Below are positions 8,225 through 17,404 of a stretch of DNA of 64,000 nt, piece by piece (position 1 is the first letter of the stretch; each line of letters starts with the position of its first letter). Position numbers and translations under genes: made by a program. Source of the DNA: Christensenella sp. UBA2853 (GTDB lineage Bacteria; Bacillota; Clostridia; Christensenellales; Aristaeellaceae); contig DEFL01000049.1 in NCBI GenBank assembly GCA_002350845.1, positions 38,185 through 102,184 on the forward strand. The letters are read 5' to 3'. Under the pieces are notes generated by a model. It searched no databases and had not been told where the DNA came from. It worked only from the letters and a program-made list of their open reading frames with translations.

Positions 8225-9199
8225 TTAATCTAAGTCGCTGAAACTGCCAAAATCGTCGATTGCCTCGGCATCGGTTCCCTCATCCAGGACAAGGAAACTG
8301 TTGACAAGGAAATCTGCCATCACGTTACGGCACACGTTCCAGTCCAGTTCCTGCACAGACATGCCCCAGTGTGTGATGGGACGTGTGGCGCCGTCGGGCG
8401 GGATGCGGAGCTCTTCGATCGTTGAGTCTCTGAGATCATATGCATACCTGGCTGCCTGCAGCATTTCATCTGTGTTGATGTTGGTCAGGGTCGTATGCTC
8501 AGCGATGGAATTGACAAGAGCCTGCGCATCTTCCCATGTAAAGTTGCGGCACTGATCGGCAAGGGTGGAAAGCACTCTTCTTGCACGCTGGGTTCGTGTG
8601 AAATCTCCATGACCGCCAGCTTTGCGGATCCGCATATAAATGACAGCGGCATGACCGTTAAAGTGATAGGTGCCGGAATAGCGGAGAGCAGGGGTGGTTG
8701 CATTTCGGTTAATCGGATAGCGTCTCAGGTAGGCAGCCTCTTCAGCGTTGACTGTAATATCAACACCGCCCATATAATCGATGATGTCCTGGATCTGACT
8801 GAAACCAAAAAGGATATATTTCTCAATTTTGACGCCGAGATGCTGTGAAATGGTCTGACAGAGTGCTTCAGGACCGAATTTCTTGGCAATGTAGTTAATG
8901 CGGGATATTTTCCCGTCAGGATGCTGAACAAGCGCATCCCGGATGATGGAAGTCAGCATGACACGATGCGCCCGTGTGTCCAGTGTGACAATCATGATGC
9001 CGTCGGAATCACCGAGATTCCAGGACTTGGCTTTCCACTGGTCCACGCACAGCATCAGATAATGATGCTGCCCCTCCTGCAGCGGCGGGAGTTCATCATA
9101 TGGAATCAGCTCAATGGGTTTGGGCTGCGTCTCAGCAAGGCCTGTTGAACCTGACATCACAAGGCAGAAGAGAAGAAGAAAACAAAATAAGCGTTTCAT
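8225..9199 (-). CDS. LytR-CpsA-Psr (LCP) family cell-wall glycopolymer transferase
   Basis: A 324-residue exported LCP protein. LCP enzymes attach teichoic-acid-like or capsular polymers from lipid carriers to peptidoglycan. The N-terminus (about 22 residues ending in GLAET) is a cleavable-looking signal rather than the usual N-terminal anchor. Family features include the GDSDGIMIVTLD stretch, SIIRDALV (usually S.pRD), NYIAKKFGPEAL, the MGGVDITVN block and RIRKAGGHGDFTRTQRARRVL with its conserved Arg residues. Known members use these Arg and Asp residues to hold the pyrophosphate and Mg. It is 15 bp downstream of the RseC-like gene. Confidence 0.9.
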   Translation of the reverse strand: MKRLFCFLLLFCLVMSGSTGLAETQPKPIELIPYDELPPLQEGQHHYLMLCVDQWKAKSWNLGDSDGIMIVTLDTRAHRVMLTSIIRDALVQHPDGKISRINYIAKKFGPEALCQTISQHLGVKIEKYILFGFSQIQDIIDYMGGVDITVNAEEAAYLRRYPINRNATTPALRYSGTYHFNGHAAVIYMRIRKAGGHGDFTRTQRARRVLSTLADQCRNFTWEDAQALVNSIAEHTTLTNINTDEMLQAARYAYDLRDSTIEELRIPPDGATRPITHWGMSVQELDWNVCRNVMADFLVNSFLVLDEGTDAEAIDDFGSFSDLD

Positions 9200-9214
9200 G
9201 GGCGTACTCCTTTG

Positions 9215-9640
9215 TTATGCTTCTTTGTGATCGTGAAGGTGTCGGGGAATCACACGCACCAGCGTGGGCTGCCAGACGGGGTTGGAAGCACGTTTGGCTT
9301 CTCCTTTATGCACCAGGAATACAATCAGAAGCAAAAGCAGCACGCCGAGCACGGCAGAGGAAAGGGGAGCATACTGCGGAAGAAAGGCTTCACCGATTCC
9401 CATTCCTGCGAGAAAGCCCAACAGGGGAAAGATATAGACAAGAAGAGAAGCCTTGACTACATTTCCGGTTGGCATCTCGACCTCAGCGAAGTCACCCACC
9501 CGGCCGGAAGCATCCATTTCAAGAACAGCGGTGCTTTGTCCGCCTTCACATCCATGACAGTTCTCACAGCTCTCATGATTGCAGAACTCCACTGTCATTT
9601 TACTGCCGTGAACTTCCTTAATTTCACCGATGCGTTTCAT
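9215..9640 (-). CDS. RseC/SoxR-reducing-system family membrane protein
   Basis: A 141-residue RseC-family protein. The N-terminal soluble part carries cysteines C20, C25, C28 and C31 (C-x4-C-x2-C-x2-C, the family's likely iron-sulfur or metal ligand), followed by VGDFAEVEMP. Two membrane spans cover about residues 68-87 and 91-112, and the C-terminus is basic. RseC proteins occur with electron-transfer complexes such as Rnf/Rsx, but none is encoded here. The start at 9640 has GGAGGT just upstream; upstream in-frame codons to 9835 lack a site. It is the first gene of the 117-9640 run, behind an extended -10 promoter. Confidence 0.85.
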   Translation of the reverse strand: MKRIGEIKEVHGSKMTVEFCNHESCENCHGCEGGQSTAVLEMDASGRVGDFAEVEMPTGNVVKASLLVYIFPLLGFLAGMGIGEAFLPQYAPLSSAVLGVLLLLLIVFLVHKGEAKRASNPVWQPTLVRVIPRHLHDHKEA

Positions 9641-9687
9641 ATGACCTCCAAAAAACAGAAGATGATGGAAACAATCCACCATATTAC

Positions 9688-9696
9688 AGTATACCA
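9688..9696 (-). promoter_or_regulatory. Extended -10 promoter ahead of the RseC-like gene
   Basis: On the minus strand the bases read TGGTATACT, a TG-N-TATACT extended -10 element, about 48 bp ahead of the rseC-type start. No convincing -35 hexamer is present at 16-18 bp, as is common for extended -10 promoters. It would drive the whole closely spaced run down to position 117. Seen by eye only. Confidence 0.5.
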
Positions 9697-9878
9697 TAAT
9701 CCTCTTGAATTGCCTATCAGCCGGACCGGCCGGTGGAGCAGATGCGCGTCGATATTGAAACGAAACGGTGAGGCATATCATTCCCGGAGGGAAGTGTTGG
9801 GACCGCATGCGTGCGGGGGGCAGGAACAGATACATGATACATCAACTTTTCTCTGTGATTTGTTCTTTTCGTGTATTG

Positions 9879-9903
9879 AAAAAGACAGCCAGAGGCTGTC
9901 TTC
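9879..9903 (-). terminator. Rho-independent terminator after the zinc-ribbon gene
   Basis: On the minus strand a perfect 9-bp stem (AAGACAGCC / GGCTGTCTT) with a 3-base loop is followed by a short T run, just after the TAA of the gene at 9910-10614. It closes the dgt-dnaG-rpoD operon and separates it from the envelope run. The rest of the 9697-9878 spacer holds no gene that I can support. Confidence 0.8.
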
Positions 9904-9909
9904 AAATGG

Positions 9910-10614
9910 TTATTTAATAAGGATTCTGCCGCAGGTTTCGCACTCCACGATTCCGTCACCTGCATCGATTTTACGCAGTGCGGCGGAGGGCTGTGAGGTG
10001 TTGCATCCGCTGCACTGACCATAGACCAGTCGTGCAATGGGCGGGGAAATCTGCTTCTTGACGGTGTTATAGATGCTCAGCAGCTCCGGATCAATCTGAT
10101 GAAGGAGTGCATCCGCTTTTGAGCGCTGAGAGTCGAGGAGGGTCTTTTTCTCTCTGGCTTCCTTATTATAGACTTCCTTCATGCGATCGAATTCCTGCTT
10201 TGCAACCGCCGTATCATGACGGATTGTGCGGGAACGGGCATCAAGTTCATTGCCCTCTTTATGAATATGTCTCAGCTCCTGCTCATAGCTGGAAATCGTT
10301 TTGCGGCATTTTTCCACGTCCTGCAGCAGCGCTTTGGCAGACTCTGCATCCCGGGGAGGATCATTCTCCAGGCGCTCCTGAAGAGCGCGCAGCTGCTCTT
10401 CACTTCTCTTAAGAGCATCCACAATGCCATCCTTGCGGTCAATGCTGATGGAAACACGTTCTTCCATTTCTTTATAGAGCTTTTGCTGATCCATGATGAA
10501 GTCCCTTGTTTTTTCCAGCTTCTGGCGTAAAGGGGAGCGGCGGATCTCAGTGTCGATTTTGTCCGCTTTGATATCTTCCTGCATGTAGTTCCAGAGTTGT
10601 TCCATTTTGTCCAT
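9910..10614 (-). CDS. Coiled-coil zinc-ribbon protein (DUF164 / C4-type)
   Basis: A 234-residue protein of the DUF164/C4-type zinc-ribbon family. Residues 15-175 are a long charged coiled coil. The C-terminus carries the zinc ribbon: C-x2-C in GQCSGC and C-x2-C in CETCGR, about 25 residues apart. Family members are predicted nucleic-acid binders and are regularly encoded next to Nif3-type genes, as here (21-bp gap). The exact role is unknown. The start at 10614 follows GGAGGACCC-like sequence. It is the last gene of the operon, before a strong terminator. Confidence 0.85.
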   Translation of the reverse strand: MDKMEQLWNYMQEDIKADKIDTEIRRSPLRQKLEKTRDFIMDQQKLYKEMEERVSISIDRKDGIVDALKRSEEQLRALQERLENDPPRDAESAKALLQDVEKCRKTISSYEQELRHIHKEGNELDARSRTIRHDTAVAKQEFDRMKEVYNKEAREKKTLLDSQRSKADALLHQIDPELLSIYNTVKKQISPPIARLVYGQCSGCNTSQPSAALRKIDAGDGIVECETCGRILIK

Positions 10615-10635
10615 AGGGTCCTCCTAACTGCGGGC

Positions 10636-11430
10636 TCAGCTTCCCGCGACCGGCACAGTTGGAAGTGCATACGCACCAACAGCTGATTTAAAAATCGTCA
10701 CATTCCATTCTACTTCATTCGCATGGCTTTGTAAAGCGTCCGCGAGGGCAAAGAGACCGGGCTCCTCGGTTGCAAAATGTCCGGCTTCCAATCCAATCAT
10801 GCCGCACGCACACATGGCCAGACCATGATGATGCTTGATTTCCCCGGTGAGAAACACCTGCGCACCAAGGTGATGCGCTTCTGACCAGAAATCGCTTCCG
10901 GCACCGGAAGAAACAGCCATTGCAGTGATTTCCATGTCCGCAGGTGCCTGTCCGAAAACGCGGACTGTGGTGCGCAGATCGTGCTCAATCCGGGTCACAA
11001 GCGAGCTGAAGCGGACGGGTTCAGAGAATCTGCCTTTGCGGAGATACCCTTCTCCCTGAACATCCTGAAGTCCCAGAACAGATGCGAGGGTGTCATTGAT
11101 ACCGCCCGGTGCGCTGTCCAGGTTGGTATGGGCGGAGATCAGACTGACATGGTTTCGGATCATGCGGGATATCAGCCGTCCTTCCACATCATCTTCTGTG
11201 ATGGACTGGACCGGTGAAAACATCATGGGATGATGGGTAATGATCAGGTTGGCGCCGTGCGCTTCCGCTTCATCCAGCACACGATCCGAGACGTCGAGCG
11301 CAAAGAGAATGTTCTGAACAGGCGCGTCTTTTCGCCCGACCAGAAAACCGGAATTATCAAAGTCGGCCTGCGTATCAAAAGGCGCACGGGAGTCGACCCA
11401 ATGGAACAGATCACTCATGAATGGCTGCAT
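10636..11430 (-). CDS. Nif3-like dinuclear metal centre hexameric protein
   Basis: A 264-residue Nif3/YbgI/YqfO-type protein. The family forms ring-shaped hexamers with a two-metal site, and members are annotated as GTP cyclohydrolase 1 type 2-like, though the cellular reaction is unsettled. Visible family features are ALDVSDRVLDEA, LIITHHPMMF (metal-binding His pair), SAHTNLDSAPGGINDTLA, TGEIKHHHGLAM and LEAGHFATEEPG. The start at 11430 is chosen because GGGAGG lies 8 bp upstream; ATG 11418 is possible. It overlaps the end of trmK by 20 bp, the usual rpoD-trmK-nif3 arrangement in Bacillota. Confidence 0.9.
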   Translation of the reverse strand: MQPFMSDLFHWVDSRAPFDTQADFDNSGFLVGRKDAPVQNILFALDVSDRVLDEAEAHGANLIITHHPMMFSPVQSITEDDVEGRLISRMIRNHVSLISAHTNLDSAPGGINDTLASVLGLQDVQGEGYLRKGRFSEPVRFSSLVTRIEHDLRTTVRVFGQAPADMEITAMAVSSGAGSDFWSEAHHLGAQVFLTGEIKHHHGLAMCACGMIGLEAGHFATEEPGLFALADALQSHANEVEWNVTIFKSAVGAYALPTVPVAGS

Positions 11431-12115
11431 GATCACTGCCTCCCAATTCCTGAAGTCGTTCCCGATAAAAGCGGAGTGCACGCTCTGCTTCGGCAACTTC
11501 TTCTGCTTTTGGCTGCTTTCCGGATAATAAACCAGCCAGTTTTCTTGAGTACACACCAATGCGGAACTGCAGATAGTTCAGGAGCAGTTCAGAAGGTTCC
11601 TGATAGAGAAGCGACCCATAAAGAATCTCATCTTCTGTCTGATGCATGGAACCCGGCATGCACTGCCATACAATATAATAGCGGCCCCTCTCAAAAACCA
11701 GCTTTTCGGCGGTGAAACGATAACCGATCTTTTCAATGGCCTGCCGTGTGAAAAATGGATCGGTATGCACACTGATGACCAGCGTACATCCCTGCAGACG
11801 ATCATGGCCGCTGAGCAGGATCTGGGCCGCCGTCTCTCCGCCCATTCCGGTAATGGAAATGCAGTCGCACGGTTCTGTGACTGCATCAAGACCGTCCGCA
11901 CATACAAGTTGCACGCGGTCTTCAAGGTGTTGATGATGCACCTGATAAGCCGCGTGCATTAAAGCTTTTTCACTGATGTCAGAAATGATCATGCGCCTGC
12001 ATATCCCGCTTCGCAGAAGATGACAGGGAAGAAGCGCATGATCAGATCCGATATCGCAGCCAATCCGGGACGGAACATAGAGACTGGCTGCGAGCGAAAG
12101 ACGATGATCCAGCAC
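11411..12115 (-). CDS. trmK: tRNA (adenine(22)-N1)-methyltransferase
   Basis: A 234-residue class I SAM-dependent methyltransferase matching TrmK, which makes m1A at position 22 in the D arm of bacterial tRNAs. It starts LDHRLSLAASLYV; the SAM-binding motif is CDIGSDHALLPCHLL near residues 19-33, followed by SDISEKAL and the catalytic-region motif ISITGMGGETAAQIL. The C-terminal helical domain is present. It begins 4 bp after the end of the upstream sigma gene and overlaps nif3, so expression is coupled to the sigma factor operon. Confidence 0.92.
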   Translation of the reverse strand: MLDHRLSLAASLYVPSRIGCDIGSDHALLPCHLLRSGICRRMIISDISEKALMHAAYQVHHQHLEDRVQLVCADGLDAVTEPCDCISITGMGGETAAQILLSGHDRLQGCTLVISVHTDPFFTRQAIEKIGYRFTAEKLVFERGRYYIVWQCMPGSMHQTEDEILYGSLLYQEPSELLLNYLQFRIGVYSRKLAGLLSGKQPKAEEVAEAERALRFYRERLQELGGSDHAAIHE

Positions 12116-12118
12116 AGA

Positions 12119-13255
12119 TTACCCCCGAAGATTTTTGATCTGACGATTCGTGCGCAGTTTGCGCAGAGCCTTGGCTTCAATCTGACGAATACGTTCACGG
12201 GTGACCTTGAAAATTTCGCCGACTTCCTCAAGTGTGTAGCTTTTTCCGCCATCCAGACCGTAACGGAGACAGATGACCTTTTTCTCGCGTTCAGTGAGTG
12301 TATCGAGTACTTCCATTAACTGTTCGCGCTGCAGAGCATAGAATGCGGCATCAGCCGGTGCGGGTGCGGATTCATCAGGAATGAAATCACCGAGATGACT
12401 GTCTTCTTCCTCGCCGATAGGGGTTTCGAGACTGACCGGATCCTGCGCAATCTTGATGATTTCCTGGACACGGGCTTCAGTCAGATGCATTGCATCGGCA
12501 ATTTCGGCTGTGGTGGGCTCGCGTCCGAGATCCTGCATCAGCTGACGGCTTGTGCGGATCAGGCGGTTGATGGTCTCAACCATATGGACAGGAATGCGGA
12601 TGGTGCGGGCCTGATCAGCCAGTGCGCGCGTGATGGACTGGCGAATCCACCAGGTGGCATAGGTCGAAAACTTAAATCCTTTACGGTAATCAAATTTATC
12701 CGCAGCCTTAATCAGACCCATGTTGCCTTCCTGAATCAGATCCAAATACTGCATGCCGCGGTTGTTATAATGCCCGGCAATGGAAACGACAAGACGCAGG
12801 TTTGCCTGAATCAGTTCATCTTTTGCGGTCTGATCCCCGGCTTCGATTCTTTTCGCCAGAGCGACTTCTTCGTCTGCAGTGAGAAGAGGAATCTTGCCGA
12901 TTTCCTTGAGATACATGCGAATCGGATCTGCAAGATTGACTTCATCGGCAACATTGGGAAGCGACTGGGATGAGGCAGGATTTGCAGCTTCTTCCTGCAG
13001 AAGAGCCATGGCAGTCGGTTCCTCGGGATCTGCTACCTCCTGGGCGGATGCGGAACGGGAAGCACTGTCGTCATCAATTTCGACTCTGATACCGCCTTCT
13101 TCCAGTTCCTTGACCCAGTCATACAGGGTCTCCGGATCCAGATCAATATCGCCTGCAAGGTCTCTGATCTGCCCCAGGGTAAGAAATCCTTTGGCTTTGC
13201 CGGTTTCCAGAATCTCTTCAAAACGGGTGTTACGGTCTTCCGTGCTGTAGGTCAA
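12119..13255 (-). CDS. rpoD: RNA polymerase sigma factor RpoD, second tandem copy
   Basis: A 378-residue primary-type sigma-70 factor. A short region 1.1-like domain ([20 protein letters not shown]) precedes an acidic linker, then regions 1.2-2.4, 3 and 4.2 are all present. The -10-reading helix ([15 protein letters not shown]) and the -35-reading helix ([18 protein letters not shown]) match housekeeping sigma factors. It differs from its upstream neighbour in region 2.1-2.2 ([21 protein letters not shown]) and in its tail, which ends [11 protein letters not shown]. The start is TTG at 13255 because AAGGAG lies 9 bp upstream; an earlier TTG at 13279 has no such site. Probably the diverged copy. 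Confidence 0.93.
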   Translation of the reverse strand: MTYSTEDRNTRFEEILETGKAKGFLTLGQIRDLAGDIDLDPETLYDWVKELEEGGIRVEIDDDSASRSASAQEVADPEEPTAMALLQEEAANPASSQSLPNVADEVNLADPIRMYLKEIGKIPLLTADEEVALAKRIEAGDQTAKDELIQANLRLVVSIAGHYNNRGMQYLDLIQEGNMGLIKAADKFDYRKGFKFSTYATWWIRQSITRALADQARTIRIPVHMVETINRLIRTSRQLMQDLGREPTTAEIADAMHLTEARVQEIIKIAQDPVSLETPIGEEEDSHLGDFIPDESAPAPADAAFYALQREQLMEVLDTLTEREKKVICLRYGLDGGKSYTLEEVGEIFKVTRERIRQIEAKALRKLRTNRQIKNLRG

Positions 13256-13306
13256 ACGGAATCTCTCCTTACTAATCAATCGAGAGGGGAATATGGGTGT
13301 TTGTGG

Positions 13307-14374
13307 TTACTCCAGATAATCATGGAGTTTATGACTGTGATTTGCCTGCCGTAATTTGCGGAGTGCTTTGGCTTCAATCTGTCGGATTCGCTCCCGTGTT
13401 ACATGAAACTCACGTCCGACTTCTTCGAGCGTGCGCGTTTCTCCGTCGTCCAGACCGAAGCGAAGACGCAGAACAAGCTTTTCACGGTCGGTCAGATTGT
13501 CGAGAGCATCATCGAGCTGCTCCCGCATCAGGCTGCGTGAGGCTGCGTCAATGGGCGCGAGTGTTGTCTCGTCAGCAATAAAGTCACCAAGATGACTGTC
13601 GTCCTCTTCGCCAACCGGAGTTTCCAGACTGACGGGTTCCTGCGCAATTTTCAGCAGGTCAGCCACTTTCTGCTCGCTGGTGTTCATCGCATCAGCTATT
13701 TCATTATTCGTTGGTTCACGTCCAAGTTCCTGCTGCAGCTGATGAGAAATGCGAATCATTCTGTTAATGGATTCCACCATATGGACCGGGATGCGGATGG
13801 TCCGTGCCTGGTCGGCAATCGAACGTGTAATCGCCTGACGAATCCACCAGGTCGCATAAGTTGAAAATTTAAACTGCTTGGTATAGTCGAATTTCTCGAC
13901 AGCCTTCATAAGGCCGAGGTTTCCTTCCTGAATCAGGTCAAGCAGCTGCATGCCGCGCCCGGCATACCGTTTGGCAATGGAAACGACCAGTCTCAGATTG
14001 GATTCGGACAGTTTTTTCCGCGCTGCATCCTGCTCGTCAGGTGTGCCGCCCTGTAGAATTTTGGCGAGCTGGACTTCTTCATCTGCACTCAGAAGAGGAA
14101 TCTGACCGATTTCTTTCAGATAGAGACGGACCGGATCATCCAGTGCAATTCCTTCCGGCACCGTGATTTCTGTGGGCGCCGTGAGCGAGGGCTTGACCTC
14201 CTCGCTGACGGGAATACCGGAATCCTGGAGTGCTTCCATGATCATCCCGAAATCTTCCATATTCGACTGGGACATGGCATCGAGGACATCAGCGGTCGTG
14301 AGGCTCCCGCGCTCCTGGGCCTGCTGCTGAAGTTTCTGGAGCAAGAGTTGCTGCATTTCTTTTGTCATCGCCAC
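13307..14374 (-). CDS. rpoD: RNA polymerase sigma factor RpoD, dnaG-proximal copy
   Basis: A 355-residue primary sigma factor (SigA type) that directs RNA polymerase to housekeeping promoters. It has a region 1.1-like domain (residues 1-60), region 1.2 ([18 protein letters not shown]), the core-binding and -10-reading helices ([29 protein letters not shown]) and the 4.2 helix. The tail ends KLHDYLE, close to SigA, so this copy beside dnaG is the likelier ancestral gene. The start chosen is GTG at 14374, 8 bp after AAAGGAG; ATG 14368 is possible. It lies 28 bp after dnaG and 51 bp before the second rpoD copy. Confidence 0.95.
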   Translation of the reverse strand: MAMTKEMQQLLLQKLQQQAQERGSLTTADVLDAMSQSNMEDFGMIMEALQDSGIPVSEEVKPSLTAPTEITVPEGIALDDPVRLYLKEIGQIPLLSADEEVQLAKILQGGTPDEQDAARKKLSESNLRLVVSIAKRYAGRGMQLLDLIQEGNLGLMKAVEKFDYTKQFKFSTYATWWIRQAITRSIADQARTIRIPVHMVESINRMIRISHQLQQELGREPTNNEIADAMNTSEQKVADLLKIAQEPVSLETPVGEEDDSHLGDFIADETTLAPIDAASRSLMREQLDDALDNLTDREKLVLRLRFGLDDGETRTLEEVGREFHVTRERIRQIEAKALRKLRQANHSHKLHDYLE

Positions 14375-14402
14375 GGGAACCACTCCTTTCCTGAACGGTC
14401 CG

Positions 14403-16190
14403 TCAGATCCGGCTGCGCATTTTTTGAAGTTCCATCAGTCTGGTCATCGCCCGAAGCTGCCCGTCAGGGGGAAGGGCAGACATGGACTTTGTGATTTCTG
14501 CAATCTCTGCATCAATACGAGCTGCACGCATGGTATGCATGCCCTGTTTGGCCAGCTGAAGAAGTTCGTTTGTATCTTCTGCCGGGGGCGGCGTCATCAG
14601 GCGGCTCGCACGAGCAACATCTTCCGGTGTTTTCTGCTTTTCGATGATCGCGGCAGGGGAACGTCCGGATTTGAGATCAATGAAAACATCTTTGAGAAAA
14701 GGATCCGTGAAATCTTCTTCCTCCATCAGTTCATCCGGCGGAAGTTTGCCGGTGGCAAACAGAGAGATCAGCAGTTCCTCACCCCGTACATGTTCATTGA
14801 CCGGTGTGTGAACGGGAACTTTTCTGGGGACGGATGGAGTACGAATTGGCGCAGACGCGGAAGATGCAGGGTCAGGTCTGGACTGACCGATCTGCGCCAG
14901 AAGCACATCTCTGGAAAACCCGGTCTGAAGGACCAGGTCCTGAAGATGATTTTCCAGCTCCACCGGCTCAAGACCTTTGAGTATGCTCCCTGCAGCTTTT
15001 GCATACTCAGTCCGGCCTTCCTTGGTTGAAAGATCGTACTGCTCCTTCAGCCGGCGCAGCCTGTAGGTTTCAGGGGATAAAACAGGAAGGTTTTCGAAAC
15101 CTTCCAAACCATCTCTCCGGATGAACTCATCAGGGTCCAGCCCATCCGGGAAGTCCAGAACACGAACATCCATGCCGGCATTCCGGAAGATCTCCAATCC
15201 GCGCAGGATGGCGTGCTGGCCTGCACTGTCACCGTCATAGGCAAGATAAACCTTTGGCACATAACGCTTGATCAGACGGGCCTGTTCATCGGTGAGGGAG
15301 GTCCCAAGCGTGGCGACTACGCCTTTGACACCATACTGCGAGAGCGCGATGACGTCCATGTATCCTTCCACCAGAACAACATGATCAAGATGTCGTTCCT
15401 TATGAAGCAGATTTGCAGCATAGACACCTAGACGTTTGTTGTAGATGGGAGTATCGCTTGTGTTCAGGTATTTGGGCGTTCCCTTGCCGAGAATTCTGCC
15501 GCCGAAGCCGCGGACATTCCCATGCGCATCAATAATTGGAAACATCGCACGATTACGGAACATATCGTATTGCCGCCGGGGACGGGCAGGACTGTCGGCT
15601 GTTGCGTTTTCTGCTTCCTTCACAACTGTGAGACCGGCCAGTTCGAGCTCCTGCGCAGTAAACCCCATGGAAGTCAGATGTTTCATGAGGCTGTCCCATG
15701 AATCAGGGGCTGCTCCAAGCCCGAATCGCCGGATCACATGATCATTCAGACCTCTGCCTCTGAGATAATCCAGACTTGCTTTTCCGGCATCTGTAAACAG
15801 GGTCTGATGAAAAAAGCGCGCAGCTTCACGATTTGCATTCAAAAGACGTTCATTCTGCGACTGCCTTTTCTGATAATCAGGGTCGTCTACTGGCTGGGGT
15901 ACCGGGAGATGGACCAGATCGGCGAGATATTTTAATGCCTCACCGTATGTCAGGTGCTCCATTTCCATAATGAAATTAATCACGGAGCCTCCGGCTTTGC
16001 AGCCGAAGCAATAGTAGAATCTTCCTTCCGGGTTAACAGAGAAGGAAGCTGTTTTTTCCCCGTGAAACGGACACAGCCCCCAATAGTTTCGCCCTTTCTT
16101 TTTCAGTGGAACATAGGATGAGATGATCTGAACCAGATCTGCCCTTTCCCGGAGCTCCTCAACCCATGATTCCGGATACCTTCCTGGCAT
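14403..16190 (-). CDS. dnaG: DNA primase
   Basis: A 595-residue DnaG primase, which makes RNA primers at the replication fork. The N-terminal CHC2 zinc finger uses C40, H43, C61 and C64. The catalytic TOPRIM domain contains [11 protein letters not shown], the [15 protein letters not shown] stretch and [10 protein letters not shown], holding the Glu and Asp metal ligands. The C-terminal helicase-binding part is shorter and diverged, as is usual. The start at 16190 places [12 protein letters not shown] where other DnaG proteins begin; a GTG at 16220 with AGGA upstream is an alternative. It sits between dgt and rpoD in the classic macromolecular-synthesis order. Confidence 0.95.
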   Translation of the reverse strand: MPGRYPESWVEELRERADLVQIISSYVPLKKKGRNYWGLCPFHGEKTASFSVNPEGRFYYCFGCKAGGSVINFIMEMEHLTYGEALKYLADLVHLPVPQPVDDPDYQKRQSQNERLLNANREAARFFHQTLFTDAGKASLDYLRGRGLNDHVIRRFGLGAAPDSWDSLMKHLTSMGFTAQELELAGLTVVKEAENATADSPARPRRQYDMFRNRAMFPIIDAHGNVRGFGGRILGKGTPKYLNTSDTPIYNKRLGVYAANLLHKERHLDHVVLVEGYMDVIALSQYGVKGVVATLGTSLTDEQARLIKRYVPKVYLAYDGDSAGQHAILRGLEIFRNAGMDVRVLDFPDGLDPDEFIRRDGLEGFENLPVLSPETYRLRRLKEQYDLSTKEGRTEYAKAAGSILKGLEPVELENHLQDLVLQTGFSRDVLLAQIGQSRPDPASSASAPIRTPSVPRKVPVHTPVNEHVRGEELLISLFATGKLPPDELMEEEDFTDPFLKDVFIDLKSGRSPAAIIEKQKTPEDVARASRLMTPPPAEDTNELLQLAKQGMHTMRAARIDAEIAEITKSMSALPPDGQLRAMTRLMELQKMRSRI

Positions 16191-16262
16191 TTCGATCACC
16201 AAACCATAGTTTCGTCGCACTTTGATTTTTTCCTGCCGAGAGGATGAAAATCTGTGCTGAGG

Positions 16263-17267
16263 TTACAGAACACTGAATCCGGATGGAACAAACATGGAAT
16301 TAAATGTACGGATGGCATAGCGGTCCGTCATGCCGGAGAGAAAATCACAGACACCGCGTTCTGTCCCTTCCTGGAAACAGATGACCAGATATTCCTCGGG
16401 CAGTTCATTGGTATGTGTGCAGAAATACTGAAACATGGTATGGATGATGTGATCACATTTTTCTTCCTGCATCCTGCGCCATGAATCCATATAGACTTTT
16501 TCGAACATGAATTCTCTCAGTCCGTCCATGGCGCTTTGAATCATCGGAGACATGGAAATACTGGTTTTGCCCTGGGAAGAGTCAATCAGATCGGACACCA
16601 TCGTGCCAATCCGCTCAGAGTGTGTTTTCCCGAGAATGCGCAGACAATCAGCGGGAAGCTCAAATTCCTTAAGGACACCGCCACGGATCGCGTCATCAAG
16701 ATCATGATTCAGATAGGCAATCCGGTCGGCATACCGCACGCACCAACCCTCAAGCGTGGATGGCGTTTCTTTTCCGGAATGACAAAGGATGCCGTTTCGG
16801 ACTTCTGCAGTCAGATTCAGGCCTTGACCATTGTGCTCCAGCACATCCACCACGCGAAGAGACTGCTCATTATGCCGGAATCCTTCCGGCATAACAGCAT
16901 TGAGTGAGCTTTCCCCAATATGTCCAAAGGGGGTATGTCCAAGGTCGTGTCCGAGTGCAATGGCTTCAGTCAGGTCTTCATTCAGATGAAGTCCGCGTGC
17001 AAGGGTGCGGGCAACCTGCATGACTTCGAGCGTATGAGTCAGGCGGGTTCTGTAGTGGTCTCCTTCAGGGGCAAGAAAAACCTGTGTTTTTCCTTCGAGG
17101 CGGCGGAACGCTTTGCAATGAATGATGCGGTCGCGGTCACGCTGAAAACAGGTTCGGATGCTGTCCTCTTCGCCCGGATGAAGTCTTCCCTGGGTTTGAT
17201 CTGCAAAGGAGGCAAGAGGGGAAAGAAACTGATGTTCCCGCGCCTGGACTTCCTCGCGAAGACTCAT
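16263..17267 (-). CDS. dgt: Deoxyguanosinetriphosphate triphosphohydrolase-like HD protein
   Basis: A 334-residue HD-domain dNTP triphosphohydrolase of the dGTPase type 2 family, releasing triphosphate from dGTP or related nucleotides and so shaping the dNTP pool. The metal site is seen as RLTHTLEVMQVA, GHDLGHTPFGHIGE and, later, RYADRIAYLNHDLDDA. RDRDRIIHCKAFRRLEGKTQVF is the family's N-terminal block. Length is typical. It leads the dnaG-rpoD operon, a common clostridial order. Its ribosome site (AAGGTGGTG) is inside a hairpin described separately, suggesting control of translation or transcription at the head of the operon. Confidence 0.9.
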   Translation of the reverse strand: MSLREEVQAREHQFLSPLASFADQTQGRLHPGEEDSIRTCFQRDRDRIIHCKAFRRLEGKTQVFLAPEGDHYRTRLTHTLEVMQVARTLARGLHLNEDLTEAIALGHDLGHTPFGHIGESSLNAVMPEGFRHNEQSLRVVDVLEHNGQGLNLTAEVRNGILCHSGKETPSTLEGWCVRYADRIAYLNHDLDDAIRGGVLKEFELPADCLRILGKTHSERIGTMVSDLIDSSQGKTSISMSPMIQSAMDGLREFMFEKVYMDSWRRMQEEKCDHIIHTMFQYFCTHTNELPEEYLVICFQEGTERGVCDFLSGMTDRYAIRTFNSMFVPSGFSVL

Positions 17268-17301
17268 AAAAAAACACCACCTTAGAGTGAAATCTAAGGT
17301 G
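17268..17301 (-). promoter_or_regulatory. Hairpin covering the dgt ribosome-binding site, followed by T7
   Basis: On the minus strand CACCTTAGA (17301-17293) and TCTAAGGTG (17286-17278) form a perfect 9-bp stem with a 6-base loop. The 3' arm contains the AAGG part of the dgt ribosome site, and seven T bases follow immediately before the ATG. The structure could block ribosome entry or act as a weak attenuator. A TATATA box lies directly upstream, so the hairpin may be at the extreme 5' end of the mRNA. Function is inferred from structure only. Confidence 0.55.
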
Positions 17302-17372
17302 TATATACTCCGCGTATTGCATAAAATCCTTCTTTTGGCCGTGCGGCGTTTTGCCGGAGGGGGAAAAAGCAT

Positions 17373-17396
17373 AAAAAAAGCGGGCATCCGCCCGCC
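17373..17396 (-). terminator. Rho-independent terminator after glucokinase gene
   Basis: On the minus strand GCGGGC-GGAT-GCCCGC is followed by seven T bases, 9 bp after the stop codon of the ROK kinase gene. It separates the glucokinase/hprK group from the dgt operon. Confidence 0.9.
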
Positions 17397-17404
17397 TGGA
17401 AGAA

